From NCBI GenBank assembly GCA_036645575.1, contig JAVXNW010000015.1, forward strand, positions 1-32,992: DNA of 32,992 bases, read 5' to 3'. Shown piece after piece: positions 15,674 to 23,030 of this stretch; position 1 is the stretch's first letter; every line of letters starts with the position of its first letter. The stretch is from JAVXNW01 sp036645575 (GTDB taxonomy: Bacteria > Bacillota > Clostridia > Christensenellales > Aristaeellaceae). The translations under genes and the position numbers were made by a program. The notes below the pieces were generated by a model. The model did not search any database. It had not been told where the DNA came from and worked only from the letters and a program-made list of their open reading frames with translations.

Positions 15674-17713
15674 TTACTGGTCGGTGAGCTTGGTCAAAAG
15701 CTCGGTGCTGCGCTTCAAGAACGCGACCATGCGGCCTTCCTCAAGCGGACTGCGCGCCATCTCGGCCAGATCCGCGACCTGCTCGACGATCATCTGGTCG
15801 AGCGCCGGATCGGTGCTGCGCTCCAGGTATTGGATCAGCGGGTGCTTGGCGTTGAGCGCAAGCGTCCGGGTGACGGGCATGGAGAAGCCCTGATTGCCCC
15901 ACACCTTGGACATATCGGAGAACCTGCGCGACTGCTCGTCCACCGTCATCATCGCGGGGATGCTGTCCTGCTTAAAGTGCGTGAGCTTGACCGTCAGATC
16001 CTCCTGGTGGAGCGCCTCGCGGAACTTGTCCTCGAGCGCCTTGCGCGTCTCTTCGCTCGCCTCGCCCTCCTCGGTCAGTCCGTCGATGCCCGCGTCCACG
16101 CGCAGGAACTTGAGCTTCATATCCTTGTCCGAGCCCGAGTATTCGAGGAAGGACATGAAGTTGTTGTCAATCAGCGTGTCGAGCACCACGACGTCCTTGC
16201 CCTCGTGCGTGTACAATTCGATCATCTGCGCCTGCCGCTTTTTGTCGCTGGCGTAGTAGATGACCTTTTCTTCCTTGGCGCTGTCGCAGTTGGCGTCTGT
16301 GTACTCCTTGATCGTCAGGTACTTGTCATCTACCGTCTTGAGCAGCAGCGCGTCCTTCACGCGCTCGTAGAACTTCTGGTCGCGCACGCAGCCGTATTTG
16401 ACAAACGGGTGGATGTCGTCCCAGTACTTTTGATAGTCCTCGCGCTTGCCGGTGAACTCGCTCACCAGTCGGTCGGCCACCTTGCGCGTGATGTAGGCGG
16501 ACATCTTCTTGACGTAGCCGTCGTTTTGCAAAAACGACCTGGATACGTTGAGCGGCAGATCCGGGCAGTCGATCGCGCCCTTGAGCAGCATCAGGAACTC
16601 CGGGATCACTTCCTTGATGTTGTCGGCGACAAAGACCTGATTGTTGTACAGCTTAATCGTTCCCTCGCTTGAGGAGAACTCGTTTTTGATCTTGGGGAAA
16701 TACAGGATGCCCTTTAGGTTGAACGGGTACTCCGCGTTCAGGTGGATCCAGAACAGCGGCTCGTCGTAGTCCTTAAACACCTTGTGGTAAAACGCCTTGT
16801 ACTCCTCATCGGTGCAGTCGGTCGGCTTTTTCATCCACAGGGGCGTCGGGTCGTTGACCTGCTCGGGCGCGGCTTGCGCGTCTTCGCCCTCGCCTTCGTC
16901 TACCTCGTCTACCTCGTCTACCTCGCCTTCGCCGTCCTCGCCCTCGTGATCCGCGTGGTCGGCTCCGCAGGTGCATTCATCCTCGTGCGCGTGGTCGGCA
17001 CCGCAGGTGCATTCATCCTCGTGCGCGTGATCGGCCCCGCAGGTGCATTCATCCTCGTGCGCGGGATCCTCATGCGCCTGCGCGGGCTTGACTTCGCTCA
17101 GGAAGATCGCCACCGGCATGAACGCGCAGTATTTTTCGAGCGTCTCGCGCAGCGTGTAGCGCGCAAGGAACTCGCGGTCTTCGGCGTTTAAAAACAGCGT
17201 GATCGTGGTGCCGCGCGTCGTGCGCTCGGAGGCGTCCAGGTCGTAGGCCATGCCGTCGGCGCTCTCCCAGCGAACCGGCTGCGCGTCCTTTAGATAGCTC
17301 ATCGTGTCGATGACCACCTTGCTAGAGACCATGAACGCGGAGTAAAAGCCCAGCCCGAAGTGGCCGATGATGCCGCCCGACTGGCCCTCCTCGGGCTTGT
17401 ACTTGTTTAAAAACTCCTCCGCGCCGGAGAAGGCCACCTGCGAAATAAAGCGCTTGACCTCGTCCTGGGTCATGCCGATGCCGTTGTCGATGATCTTGAG
17501 CGTGCCCTCCGCCTCGTCCGCGATCACGTCCACCCGGTAATTCGCCTCGGCCTCCGCCTCGCCTTTCAGCACAAGCATCTTGTGCTTGGCAATGGCGTCG
17601 CAGCCGTTAGAGACCAGCTCGCGCAGGAAGATGTCCTTGTCCGAATACAGCCAGCGCTTGATCACCGGCATGATGTTTTCTGCATGAATCGAGATCGTTC
17701 CTTTTTCAGCCAT
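15674..17713 (-). CDS. htpG: Molecular chaperone HtpG (Hsp90) with a Cys/His-repeat linker
   Basis: About 679 residues. ATG 17713 (MAEKGTISIHAEN) has GGGAGG upstream at 17722-17727; the longer open frame to 17782 runs back through the promoter. The N-terminal GHKL ATPase domain shows LRELVSNGCDA, IIDNGIGMT and GHFGLGFYSAFMV. The middle domain begins near NDPTPLWMKKPTD and includes NVSRSFLQND. Between them (about residues 207-285) lies an insertion: three copies of a 12-residue repeat AHEDECTCGADH, then an acidic tract with DEVDEVDEGEGE. This is the position of the eukaryotic Hsp90 charged linker, which bacterial HtpG usually lacks or keeps short. The repeat's CxC and His residues suggest metal binding. 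Catalytic domains look intact. Confidence 0.96.
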   Translation of the reverse strand: MAEKGTISIHAENIMPVIKRWLYSDKDIFLRELVSNGCDAIAKHKMLVLKGEAEAEANYRVDVIADEAEGTLKIIDNGIGMTQDEVKRFISQVAFSGAEEFLNKYKPEEGQSGGIIGHFGLGFYSAFMVSSKVVIDTMSYLKDAQPVRWESADGMAYDLDASERTTRGTTITLFLNAEDREFLARYTLRETLEKYCAFMPVAIFLSEVKPAQAHEDPAHEDECTCGADHAHEDECTCGADHAHEDECTCGADHADHEGEDGEGEVDEVDEVDEGEGEDAQAAPEQVNDPTPLWMKKPTDCTDEEYKAFYHKVFKDYDEPLFWIHLNAEYPFNLKGILYFPKIKNEFSSSEGTIKLYNNQVFVADNIKEVIPEFLMLLKGAIDCPDLPLNVSRSFLQNDGYVKKMSAYITRKVADRLVSEFTGKREDYQKYWDDIHPFVKYGCVRDQKFYERVKDALLLKTVDDKYLTIKEYTDANCDSAKEEKVIYYASDKKRQAQMIELYTHEGKDVVVLDTLIDNNFMSFLEYSGSDKDMKLKFLRVDAGIDGLTEEGEASEETRKALEDKFREALHQEDLTVKLTHFKQDSIPAMMTVDEQSRRFSDMSKVWGNQGFSMPVTRTLALNAKHPLIQYLERSTDPALDQMIVEQVADLAEMARSPLEEGRMVAFLKRSTELLTKLTDQ
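16953..17060 (-). repeat. Three 36-bp tandem repeats inside htpG
   Basis: Units 16953-16988, 16989-17024 and 17025-17060 differ at only a few positions, keep the reading frame, and encode the Cys/His repeat of the HtpG linker. A 9-bp repeat (TACCTCGTC, three copies, about 16900-16926) beside them encodes the DEV units. Both tracts are likely to vary in copy number by slippage. Confidence 0.93.
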
Positions 17714-17753
17714 ATGAAATGCCTCCCAGTATGCGATAATATCTTTCTCCCCT

Positions 17754-17782
17754 ATTGTAATGACCGCGCGCGCGGTTGTCAA
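17754..17782 (-). promoter_or_regulatory. htpG promoter
   Basis: -35 TTGACA (17777-17782) and -10 TACAAT (17754-17759) with a 17-bp spacer on the minus strand. A leader of about 35 nt precedes the ATG at 17713. Confidence 0.85.
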
Positions 17783-17789
17783 TAGGAAA

Positions 17790-17816
17790 TTAGCACTCGA
17801 TTAGGTGGAGTGCTAA
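17790..17816. promoter_or_regulatory. CIRCE operator (HrcA binding site)
   Basis: A perfect TTAGCACTC-N9-GAGTGCTAA inverted repeat (17790-17798 and 17808-17816). It lies 7 bp upstream of the htpG -35 box and 81 bp ahead of bofA on the other strand. In many bacteria CIRCE controls groE and dnaK operons; here the clear target is htpG. Confidence 0.95.
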
Positions 17817-17897
17817 CAATTAACAGGATGGACACAATGGCGCATAGCGCGGCGGGATCGGTCATAAGGTTAGGAGACGAGAAGGGGGGGCGTTGCG

Positions 17898-18164
17898 ATG
17901 TCGGTGCCGTGGGAATTGATCGGGGCATTTGCGTTGGGGCTTGTGCTTCTTTACCTGATCGGGCTGTTGCTGCTGGTGCCGATGCGCTTTTTGTGGCGGC
18001 TGATGGCGGGCGCGCTGCTCGGGGCGCTGGCGCTGTGGGTGGTCAATCAATTTGCGGGGCTGACCGGCTTTTCGGTGGCGCTCAATCCCTTCACCGCGCT
18101 CACCGTGGGCGCGCTGGGGCTGCCGGGCGCGGCGCTGGTGGTCGCGATACAGTGCCTGTTATGA
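17898..18164 (+). CDS. bofA: Pro-sigma-K processing inhibitor BofA family protein
   Basis: 88 residues, mostly hydrophobic, with two to three membrane helices. The C-terminal half (GFSVALNPFTALTVGALGLP, about 57-76) carries the conserved NP-TAL-VG-LGLPG pattern of BofA, which restrains the SpoIVFB protease that activates sigma-K in the mother cell during sporulation. ATG 17898 follows AAGGGGGG. It stands alone between htpG and a convergent membrane-protein gene; spoIVF genes are not nearby. I see no clear sigma-A promoter, which would fit a sporulation sigma factor. Its presence suggests that the organism or its recent ancestor forms endospores. Confidence 0.85.
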   Translation: MSVPWELIGAFALGLVLLYLIGLLLLVPMRFLWRLMAGALLGALALWVVNQFAGLTGFSVALNPFTALTVGALGLPGAALVVAIQCLL

Positions 18165-18180
18165 CGCGAGCCGACACGGC

Positions 18181-18216
18181 AAAAAAAGGCCGACCCAAGT
18201 TAAAGGGTCGGCCTTT
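18181..18216. terminator. Terminator between bofA and the channel-like gene
   Basis: A perfect 12-bp stem (18185-18196/18205-18216) with an 8-nt loop. The minus strand continues into T7, so it clearly serves the minus-strand gene. For bofA the T-run is short. Confidence 0.88.
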
Positions 18217-18232
18217 GGAGAACTGATTTTGA

Positions 18233-19387
18233 TCAGACGGCGGCGGTCAGGATGAAGGAGGCGATGGTGGCGACCGTCAGGATGACGACGGCCCAGAACA
18301 GCATCTGCGCGTAGCAGTCGGTGTAGGTGACGTCCTCCTTGCGTGCGCGCGCGCGGTTGATGCTGATGACGTAGACGGTCGTAATCAGGATCATCGCCAG
18401 CGCGAAGAAGTTGACGTATTCGATGAGCCCCGATCCGCGCGCGTCGCTGAGCAGGTTCATGCCGACGATCATCGAGGACACGGCGCCGAAGATACCGGTG
18501 TTCATCGCGCCCATGGCGTCCACGCGGTTGTAGGCGTTGTTGTAAAGGCCGATGCACACCCACAGCAGCATCCCGAACAGGCTCAGGAAGGCCTTGAGGA
18601 ACAGGCCGTAGCCCGAGCGCGCGACGCGGGTGACGAAGACGAACTCCATCGTCTTTTTGCCTTCGGTCTCGAAGGCGACGTTTTCAAAGACCGGGTCGTT
18701 CATCTTGCTCGAGTACTCGTTGAGGTAGGAGCCGCAGGTGGTGTTGATGACGTCGAAGCCCGCGACCGTCAGGTACGGGCTGACGCCGCTAAACTCGTCA
18801 TCGGGGATCAGGCGCACGCGGCTCATGTCGCGCTCGTCTTCGATGAAGATCTTGAGCTGGTGGCTGTCGAGCGGGTAGCGGGTGGTGTCAAAGTACTTTT
18901 CGACCGTCGAAGAGATGCGATACTGCTGATAGTGCTCGCCGGCGGGCAGGCCGTCCTCCACGCCGTGGCGATCGATCATCAGGGTCTTGCTGGCGGGGGA
19001 GAAGCTGCCGTTGCCGATGATGAAGCGATTGCCCGGATAATCGGCGGGATCTTTGAGGTAGCCCATCGGGTCGTCCGCGTCGTTCCAGCGGAACCACAGC
19101 AGGAAGGTGTTTTGCCAGCTGTTGTTGGAGACCGAGACGTTGGTGATGGACTCCATGTACATGCCGGTCTTGACCGGAACAGAACCTTCGACGATGGTCA
19201 ATTCCGCCATCTTGGCGTCGTCAATCAGCGGCGTCTGGTCGTATTTGGAGACGGTCTCAACCTTGTTGTTGTACATGAGAATGGAGGCGCGAACCGCATA
19301 GACGCCCATGGGGACGATCAGGATCAACATGGCGATGACGATTTTCATCTTGTACTTCCGGGTGAGTGACGCAAATTCCTTAAACAT
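18233..19387 (-). CDS. Putative pentameric ligand-gated ion channel-like membrane protein
   Basis: 384 residues. An N-terminal hydrophobic segment (14-33; anchor or signal peptide) precedes an extracytoplasmic domain (about 34-257) and four C-terminal helices (about 258-281, 291-313, 322-344, 360-382). Several features match prokaryotic Cys-loop-type channels: FLLWFRWND (95-103), YRISSTVEKYFDTTRYPLD (156-174, the FDxxRYPFDxQ Cys-loop turn without cysteines), IFIEDE, and a helix pattern of M1, an M2 starting after NRVDAMGAMNTG, an M3 after SGLIEYVNF, and a separated M4. The usual M1 proline is missing. Alternatives include another TM-domain-TM family such as DUF4436. ATG 19387 has GAAAGGA upstream. 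It has its own promoter and terminator. Confidence 0.55.
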   Translation of the reverse strand: MFKEFASLTRKYKMKIVIAMLILIVPMGVYAVRASILMYNNKVETVSKYDQTPLIDDAKMAELTIVEGSVPVKTGMYMESITNVSVSNNSWQNTFLLWFRWNDADDPMGYLKDPADYPGNRFIIGNGSFSPASKTLMIDRHGVEDGLPAGEHYQQYRISSTVEKYFDTTRYPLDSHQLKIFIEDERDMSRVRLIPDDEFSGVSPYLTVAGFDVINTTCGSYLNEYSSKMNDPVFENVAFETEGKKTMEFVFVTRVARSGYGLFLKAFLSLFGMLLWVCIGLYNNAYNRVDAMGAMNTGIFGAVSSMIVGMNLLSDARGSGLIEYVNFFALAMILITTVYVISINRARARKEDVTYTDCYAQMLFWAVVILTVATIASFILTAAV

Positions 19388-19443
19388 AAGCGTGCCATCC
19401 TTTCGTAAGTGGAAATATAGTAATAAATGCCACGGATGTTATC

Positions 19444-19483
19444 ATTATAGACGCGCGGGTTGATTGTGTCAATCAGCCCGCGC
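19444..19483 (-). promoter_or_regulatory. Consensus promoter of the channel-like gene with -35 inside an inverted repeat
   Basis: Perfect -35 TTGACA (19467-19472) and -10 TATAAT (19444-19449) with a 17-bp spacer on the minus strand. A 14-bp inverted repeat (19453-19466/19470-19483, one G-T position) centred on 19467-19469 overlaps the -35 box and the spacer. It may be an operator, or a terminator of the upstream gene, although no T-run follows. Confidence 0.75.
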
Positions 19484-19548
19484 ACTTTGTTGGAAACTAT
19501 ATTTTCTGTATCAATAGCGAAAGGAAAATGCGTAAAACAGGGAATTGA

Positions 19549-20232
19549 TCAGTTGCTGCTGGGCGGAATCATCGCGATCACGCGGCCGGCAAAGTCGTTA
19601 AACGACAGCGTCTGCAAAATCACCTTGCCAGGTCCGGTCAGCCGGGTCAAAAACAGGCCTTCGCCGCCAAAGAACAGGTTCATAGCGCCCTTGACGGTCT
19701 CCACTTGGTAGGCGACCGTGGTCTCAAAGGCGACCACGTTGCCGGTGTCCACGCGCAGCGTCTCGCCCGGGGCAAGCGTCAGTTCCTTGACGTCCCCGTC
19801 CACCTCGAGAAACGCGAGTCCCTCGCCCGACAGCTTCTCTAAAACAAAGCCCTCGCCGCCCAGCAGGCCGCCCGAGAATCGCTTGGTCAGCGTCACGTTC
19901 AGCTTGACCTCCGGCTGCGCGCACAAAAACGCGCCCTTCTGGCAGATCAGGTCGGGCTTGCCGGTCAGGTCGTAGGGCACGATCACGCCCGGCGCGGTCG
20001 CTGAAAAGGCGATCATCGCGCCCGCGCGGTCGCTTGAAAAGGTGCTCTGGAACATCGACTCGCCCGCGAACATCCGGCCAAGTCCCTTCAGCAGGCCGCC
20101 GTGCGTGTTGGTCTGCATCTCGATGCCGTCGGTCATCCAAGACATGGCGCCCGACTGGGTGAACAGGCTCTCGCCGCGATCAAGCGTCACCTCGACCGCA
20201 GGTACGGTGCTTCCGATCAAATGATACTTCAT
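19549..20232 (-). CDS. AIM24 / TIGR00266 family protein
   Basis: About 227 residues, no membrane segment or signal peptide. It is a tandem beta-rich fold with the repeated pattern of the TIGR00266/AIM24 family: VEVTLDRGESLFTQSGAMSWM near the start, then GKPDLICQKGAFLCAQPEV, GGLLGGEGFVLEKLSGEG and VDTGNVVAFE, and FFGGEGLFLTRLTGPGKV near the end. Its biochemical role in bacteria is unknown; the mitochondrial relative affects inner-membrane organisation. I prefer ATG 20232 over ATG 20238, since AAGGAGG (20240-20246) touches the latter but is 7 bases from the former. It is divergent from cca. Confidence 0.85.
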   Translation of the reverse strand: MKYHLIGSTVPAVEVTLDRGESLFTQSGAMSWMTDGIEMQTNTHGGLLKGLGRMFAGESMFQSTFSSDRAGAMIAFSATAPGVIVPYDLTGKPDLICQKGAFLCAQPEVKLNVTLTKRFSGGLLGGEGFVLEKLSGEGLAFLEVDGDVKELTLAPGETLRVDTGNVVAFETTVAYQVETVKGAMNLFFGGEGLFLTRLTGPGKVILQTLSFNDFAGRVIAMIPPSSN

Positions 20233-20264
20233 GGGCATTCCTCCTTAACAACTGGTGTGGCCAG

Positions 20265-20294
20265 ATTATAACATAATTTCCGGGCGTTTTGCAA
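20265..20294 (-). promoter_or_regulatory. Promoter of the TIGR00266 gene
   Basis: Extended -10 TGTTATAAT (hexamer 20265-20270) and -35 TTGCAA (20289-20294), 18-bp spacer, minus strand. The -35 is self-complementary and also positioned for the opposite promoter. Confidence 0.65.
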
Positions 20295-20319
20295 ATCCTG
20301 GAATATTTCATGCTATAAT
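20289..20319 (+). promoter_or_regulatory. Promoter of cca
   Basis: Extended -10 TGCTATAAT (hexamer 20314-20319). The best -35 is the same TTGCAA (20289-20294) at a long 19-bp spacing, so this promoter probably relies on the TG extension. Confidence 0.55.
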
Positions 20320-20355
20320 GGGCGTGGATTGCCTATCTTGCAAGGGGGCGGGACG

Positions 20356-21531
20356 ATGTTTTTGCCGGACGCGGTCGGGGACGTACTGAATCGCCTGGAG
20401 GGCGCGGGCTATGGCGCGTGGGCGGTCGGCGGGTGCGTGCGCGATCAACTGCTGAATAGGCGCGTGAGCGACTGGGACGTGTGCACGCAGGCGCTTCCCG
20501 AGCAAGTGGCGCGGGTATTTGAGGGAACGCGGGTGCTTGAGACCGGCCTTCAACACGGAACGGTGACCCTCCTCACGCAGGGGCTGGCGATCGAGGTCAC
20601 GACGCTGCGCGCGGACGGCGCGTACCCGGATCATCGGCGGCCGGAGAAGGTGCGCTTTGTGCGCGAGCTTGAAAAGGACCTTGCGCGGCGCGACTTTACC
20701 GTGAACGCCATGGCGTACCGCGAAGGGGAGGGGCTGACCGACCTGTTTGGCGGGCAGGAGGACCTCAAAAGGCGCGTCATTCGGTGCGTGGGGTGCGCGC
20801 GGGCACGCTTTGAGGAGGATGCGCTGCGCATATTGCGCGCCGTGCGCTTTGCGGCGCAGCTGGATTTTTTTCTGGAGGAGGCGACCGGGCGCGCGGTGCG
20901 CGATGGGGCGGGGACGCTTGCCTACGTGTCCGCCGAGCGAATTTACGCGGAGCTTTTGAAGCTGCTCGCAGGGCCCGGCGCGGCGCGCGTCCTTGGGCTA
21001 TATAATGAAGTGACGCAAGAGGTCCTGCCGGGCGCGCGCGCGGATCAGGCCGAGATCGCGTCCCTTCCGCCCGATCCGGCGCTGCGGCTTGCGCTCATCT
21101 TGGCCGACGCGCAGCCGCTTTTCGTCATGGCGCGGCTCAAGGCGGACAGGCGCACGACGGAAAAGGTCGCGTACCTGTGCGCGGAAATGAAAAGCGCCGT
21201 GCCCGAGGATCGCGCGGGCGCGTTGCGCTTGCTCGGGCGCGCGGGCGGATACCCCTTGGCGCGGGAGGTCTGCGCGCTGTGGCGCGCAAGGGCGCGCGAC
21301 GTGAGCGCGGTTTGCAAAACGCTTGACCAATTGGAAAGGGAAGGCGCGTGCTATCGCGTCCGCGACCTTTCCGTTGGCGGGGGCGACATTGCGCGGATGG
21401 GCTTTTCGGGCGAGGCGATTGGAAAGACGCTCGAAATGCTACGGCAAAAAGTGATCGAGGGGACGCTGCCCAACGAGCGCGCGGCGCTCCTGAGCGAGGC
21501 GGCGCGCCGAAGGATCGGGTCAAATACGTGA
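20356..21531 (+). CDS. cca: CCA tRNA nucleotidyltransferase / poly(A) polymerase family
   Basis: 391 residues. A class II nucleotidyltransferase that adds or repairs the CCA end of tRNAs. The catalytic head has AVGGCVRDQLL (23-33) and the metal-binding D39-W-D41. RRDFTVNAMAY (about 115-125) and the neck motif EEDALRILRAVRFAAQL follow, with a helical body and tail after it. The C-terminal half is shorter on conserved motifs, as usual. ATG 20356 follows AAGGGGGC; the open frame upstream to 20329 has no ribosome binding site. The tRNA gene in this window already encodes CCA, so a repair role is plausible. It is followed by its own terminator. Confidence 0.93.
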   Translation: MFLPDAVGDVLNRLEGAGYGAWAVGGCVRDQLLNRRVSDWDVCTQALPEQVARVFEGTRVLETGLQHGTVTLLTQGLAIEVTTLRADGAYPDHRRPEKVRFVRELEKDLARRDFTVNAMAYREGEGLTDLFGGQEDLKRRVIRCVGCARARFEEDALRILRAVRFAAQLDFFLEEATGRAVRDGAGTLAYVSAERIYAELLKLLAGPGAARVLGLYNEVTQEVLPGARADQAEIASLPPDPALRLALILADAQPLFVMARLKADRRTTEKVAYLCAEMKSAVPEDRAGALRLLGRAGGYPLAREVCALWRARARDVSAVCKTLDQLEREGACYRVRDLSVGGGDIARMGFSGEAIGKTLEMLRQKVIEGTLPNERAALLSEAARRRIGSNT

Positions 21532-21546
21532 GCGCGGGAAAGGCGC

Positions 21547-21585
21547 GCGCCGGGCGCTTGACCGAAATGACGCCCGGCGCTTTTT
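21547..21585 (+). terminator. Intrinsic terminator of cca
   Basis: A perfect 10-bp GC stem (21547-21556/21571-21580) with a 14-nt loop, followed by T5 (21581-21585), 15 bases past the cca stop. Confidence 0.9.
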
Positions 21586-21651
21586 CAGGCGCAAAAACAG
21601 CGCGATTTGGCGCAAATGCGTGGAAATGTGAGGGAAATATGTATTTTTCCC

Positions 21652-21680
21652 TTGCAATAGCGCCGGAAGGATGGTATAAT
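21652..21680 (+). promoter_or_regulatory. Promoter of the DUF3798 ABC operon
   Basis: -35 TTGCAA (21652-21657), 17-bp spacer, extended -10 TGGTATAAT (hexamer 21675-21680). It gives a leader of about 135 nt with a run of nine T near 21709-21717; I recognise no riboswitch class in it. Confidence 0.75.
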
Positions 21681-21821
21681 TGCCATATCATAAAGCATCG
21701 TTGCCCCTTTTTTTTTCATTATTGTCTTTTTTGTACCGATCTGTCTTTCCATCATCCCATGGGTACCCTGGCGCCGCAAGGTCGCTTCAGCATAGGGAAT
21801 AATCGTATGGAGGTATCTTTC

Positions 21822-22961
21822 ATGAGGAAATTGCTGTCTATGATCCTGGTTCTTTCCATGGTGCTTGGCGTTGCCGCAGTGGCGACGGCCGAGACAGCCG
21901 ACAACTACAAGATCGCCATCCTCACCGGTACTGTGTCCCAGGGCGAAGAGGAATTCCGTGCCGCCGAGCGCGAGCTCACAAACGATCCCGACCATATCAT
22001 CACCGATACCTATCCCGACAACTTCATGGCCGAAATGGAAACCACCGTTTCCAAGCTGGTTGCGTTTGCCGCTGACCCCGAGGTCAAGGCGATCGTGATG
22101 TGCCAGGCGGTTCCGGGCGCCAAGGCGGCGTTTGATAAGATTCGTGAAATGGGTCGCGACGACATCCTGCTCATCGCCGGCACGCCGCAGGAAGATCCCG
22201 CGGTCATCTCCGCCGCTTCCGACATCGTCATGTATGCCGACGAAGTCAAGCAGGCCGATACCATCATGGAAAAGTGCCAAGACTGGGGCATTGACGTGCT
22301 CATCCACTATTCGTTCCCGCGCCACATGGCGATGGAACTGATCGTCGGCCGCCACACGCTGCTTCAGGAGAACGCAGACGCGCTGGGCATCGAATTGGTT
22401 GACGTGACCGCGCCCGACCCGACGGCCGAAGCCGGCCTGTCCGCGTCGCAGCAGTTCATCCTTGAGGATGTTCCCCAGCAGATCGCAAAGTACGAAGGCA
22501 AAAAGGTCGCCTTCTTCACCACCAACTGCGGCATGCAGCCCTCCTTGCAGCAGGCGTGCCTCGACCTGCCCAACGCCTACTATCCGCAGCCGTGCTGCCC
22601 GTCGCCCTACCATGGCTTCCCCGCGACGCTGGGTCTTGAACTGACCCTTGGCGGAGACGACGTAGCCGCGCTGACCGCGATCGCCGAGAAGCTCGACGAG
22701 CACGACGCCGCCGGCCGCTATTCCACGTGGCCGTCGCCTGTCGCGATGACCGTCATCGAGCTTGGCACGCAGTATGCGCGCGACTACATCTCCGGCAAGA
22801 TCACTTCGCGCAACGACGCCGAAGCGCTCAAGGCGATGTTCGACGCCAAGATCCCGGGCGCCAAGGTTGATTTCTACACCAACGCCGAAGGCAAGACCTT
22901 TGACAACTACTACACCATCCTGCTCGCGCCGGTCAATTTCGAGGATTATCTGGCCAAATAA
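21822..22961 (+). CDS. DUF3798 exported substrate-binding protein of an ABC importer
   Basis: 379 residues. The signal peptide covers about residues 1-23, with a hydrophobic core and a VATA|ET-type cleavage site; there is no lipobox cysteine. The mature protein is a two-lobed periplasmic-binding fold with the conserved DUF3798 stretches YKIAILTGTVSQGEEEF, TDTYPDNFMAEMETTVSKL, IVMCQAVPGAKAAFDKIRE and LLIAGTPQEDPAVIS. It is the first gene of the transport operon and is separated from the ATPase gene by an attenuator-type hairpin. ATG 21822 has TGGAGGT at 21808-21814; the open frame reaching back into cca is not coding. The ligand is unknown; the permeases are of the sugar/nucleoside type. Confidence 0.88.
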   Translation: MRKLLSMILVLSMVLGVAAVATAETADNYKIAILTGTVSQGEEEFRAAERELTNDPDHIITDTYPDNFMAEMETTVSKLVAFAADPEVKAIVMCQAVPGAKAAFDKIREMGRDDILLIAGTPQEDPAVISAASDIVMYADEVKQADTIMEKCQDWGIDVLIHYSFPRHMAMELIVGRHTLLQENADALGIELVDVTAPDPTAEAGLSASQQFILEDVPQQIAKYEGKKVAFFTTNCGMQPSLQQACLDLPNAYYPQPCCPSPYHGFPATLGLELTLGGDDVAALTAIAEKLDEHDAAGRYSTWPSPVAMTVIELGTQYARDYISGKITSRNDAEALKAMFDAKIPGAKVDFYTNAEGKTFDNYYTILLAPVNFEDYLAK

Positions 22962-22980
22962 GCTCACCAACTGACGCAAA

Positions 22981-23010
22981 CGGCCCGCCCCCCGTGGGCG
23001 GGCCGGTTTT
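22981..23010 (+). terminator. Partial terminator / attenuator between binding protein and ATPase
   Basis: A perfect 10-bp GC stem (22981-22990/22996-23005) with a 5-nt loop, then G and T4. Its position after the binding-protein gene is typical for lowering expression of the membrane components relative to the binding protein. Confidence 0.8.
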
Positions 23011-23030
23011 CCTTAAGGAGGGATACCGAT

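Noticed and set aside
16953..17060. 36-bp repeats that might suggest a CRISPR array
   Set aside because: The units are directly adjacent with no spacers, are in frame within htpG, and no cas genes are present.
17713..17782. Upstream 23-codon extension of HtpG
   Set aside because: It would run through the -10 box, and the extension has no homology to the conserved HtpG N-terminus, which starts exactly at 17713 behind a good ribosome binding site.
21681..21821. Possible riboswitch in the leader of the DUF3798 operon
   Set aside because: The leader is long and T-rich, but I find no conserved aptamer motif or antiterminator/terminator pair.
21348..22961. A 537-codon open frame covering the DUF3798 gene and part of cca
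   Set aside because: Its first part runs through the end of cca, the cca terminator and the operon promoter. A signal peptide and ribosome binding site mark the true start at 21822.
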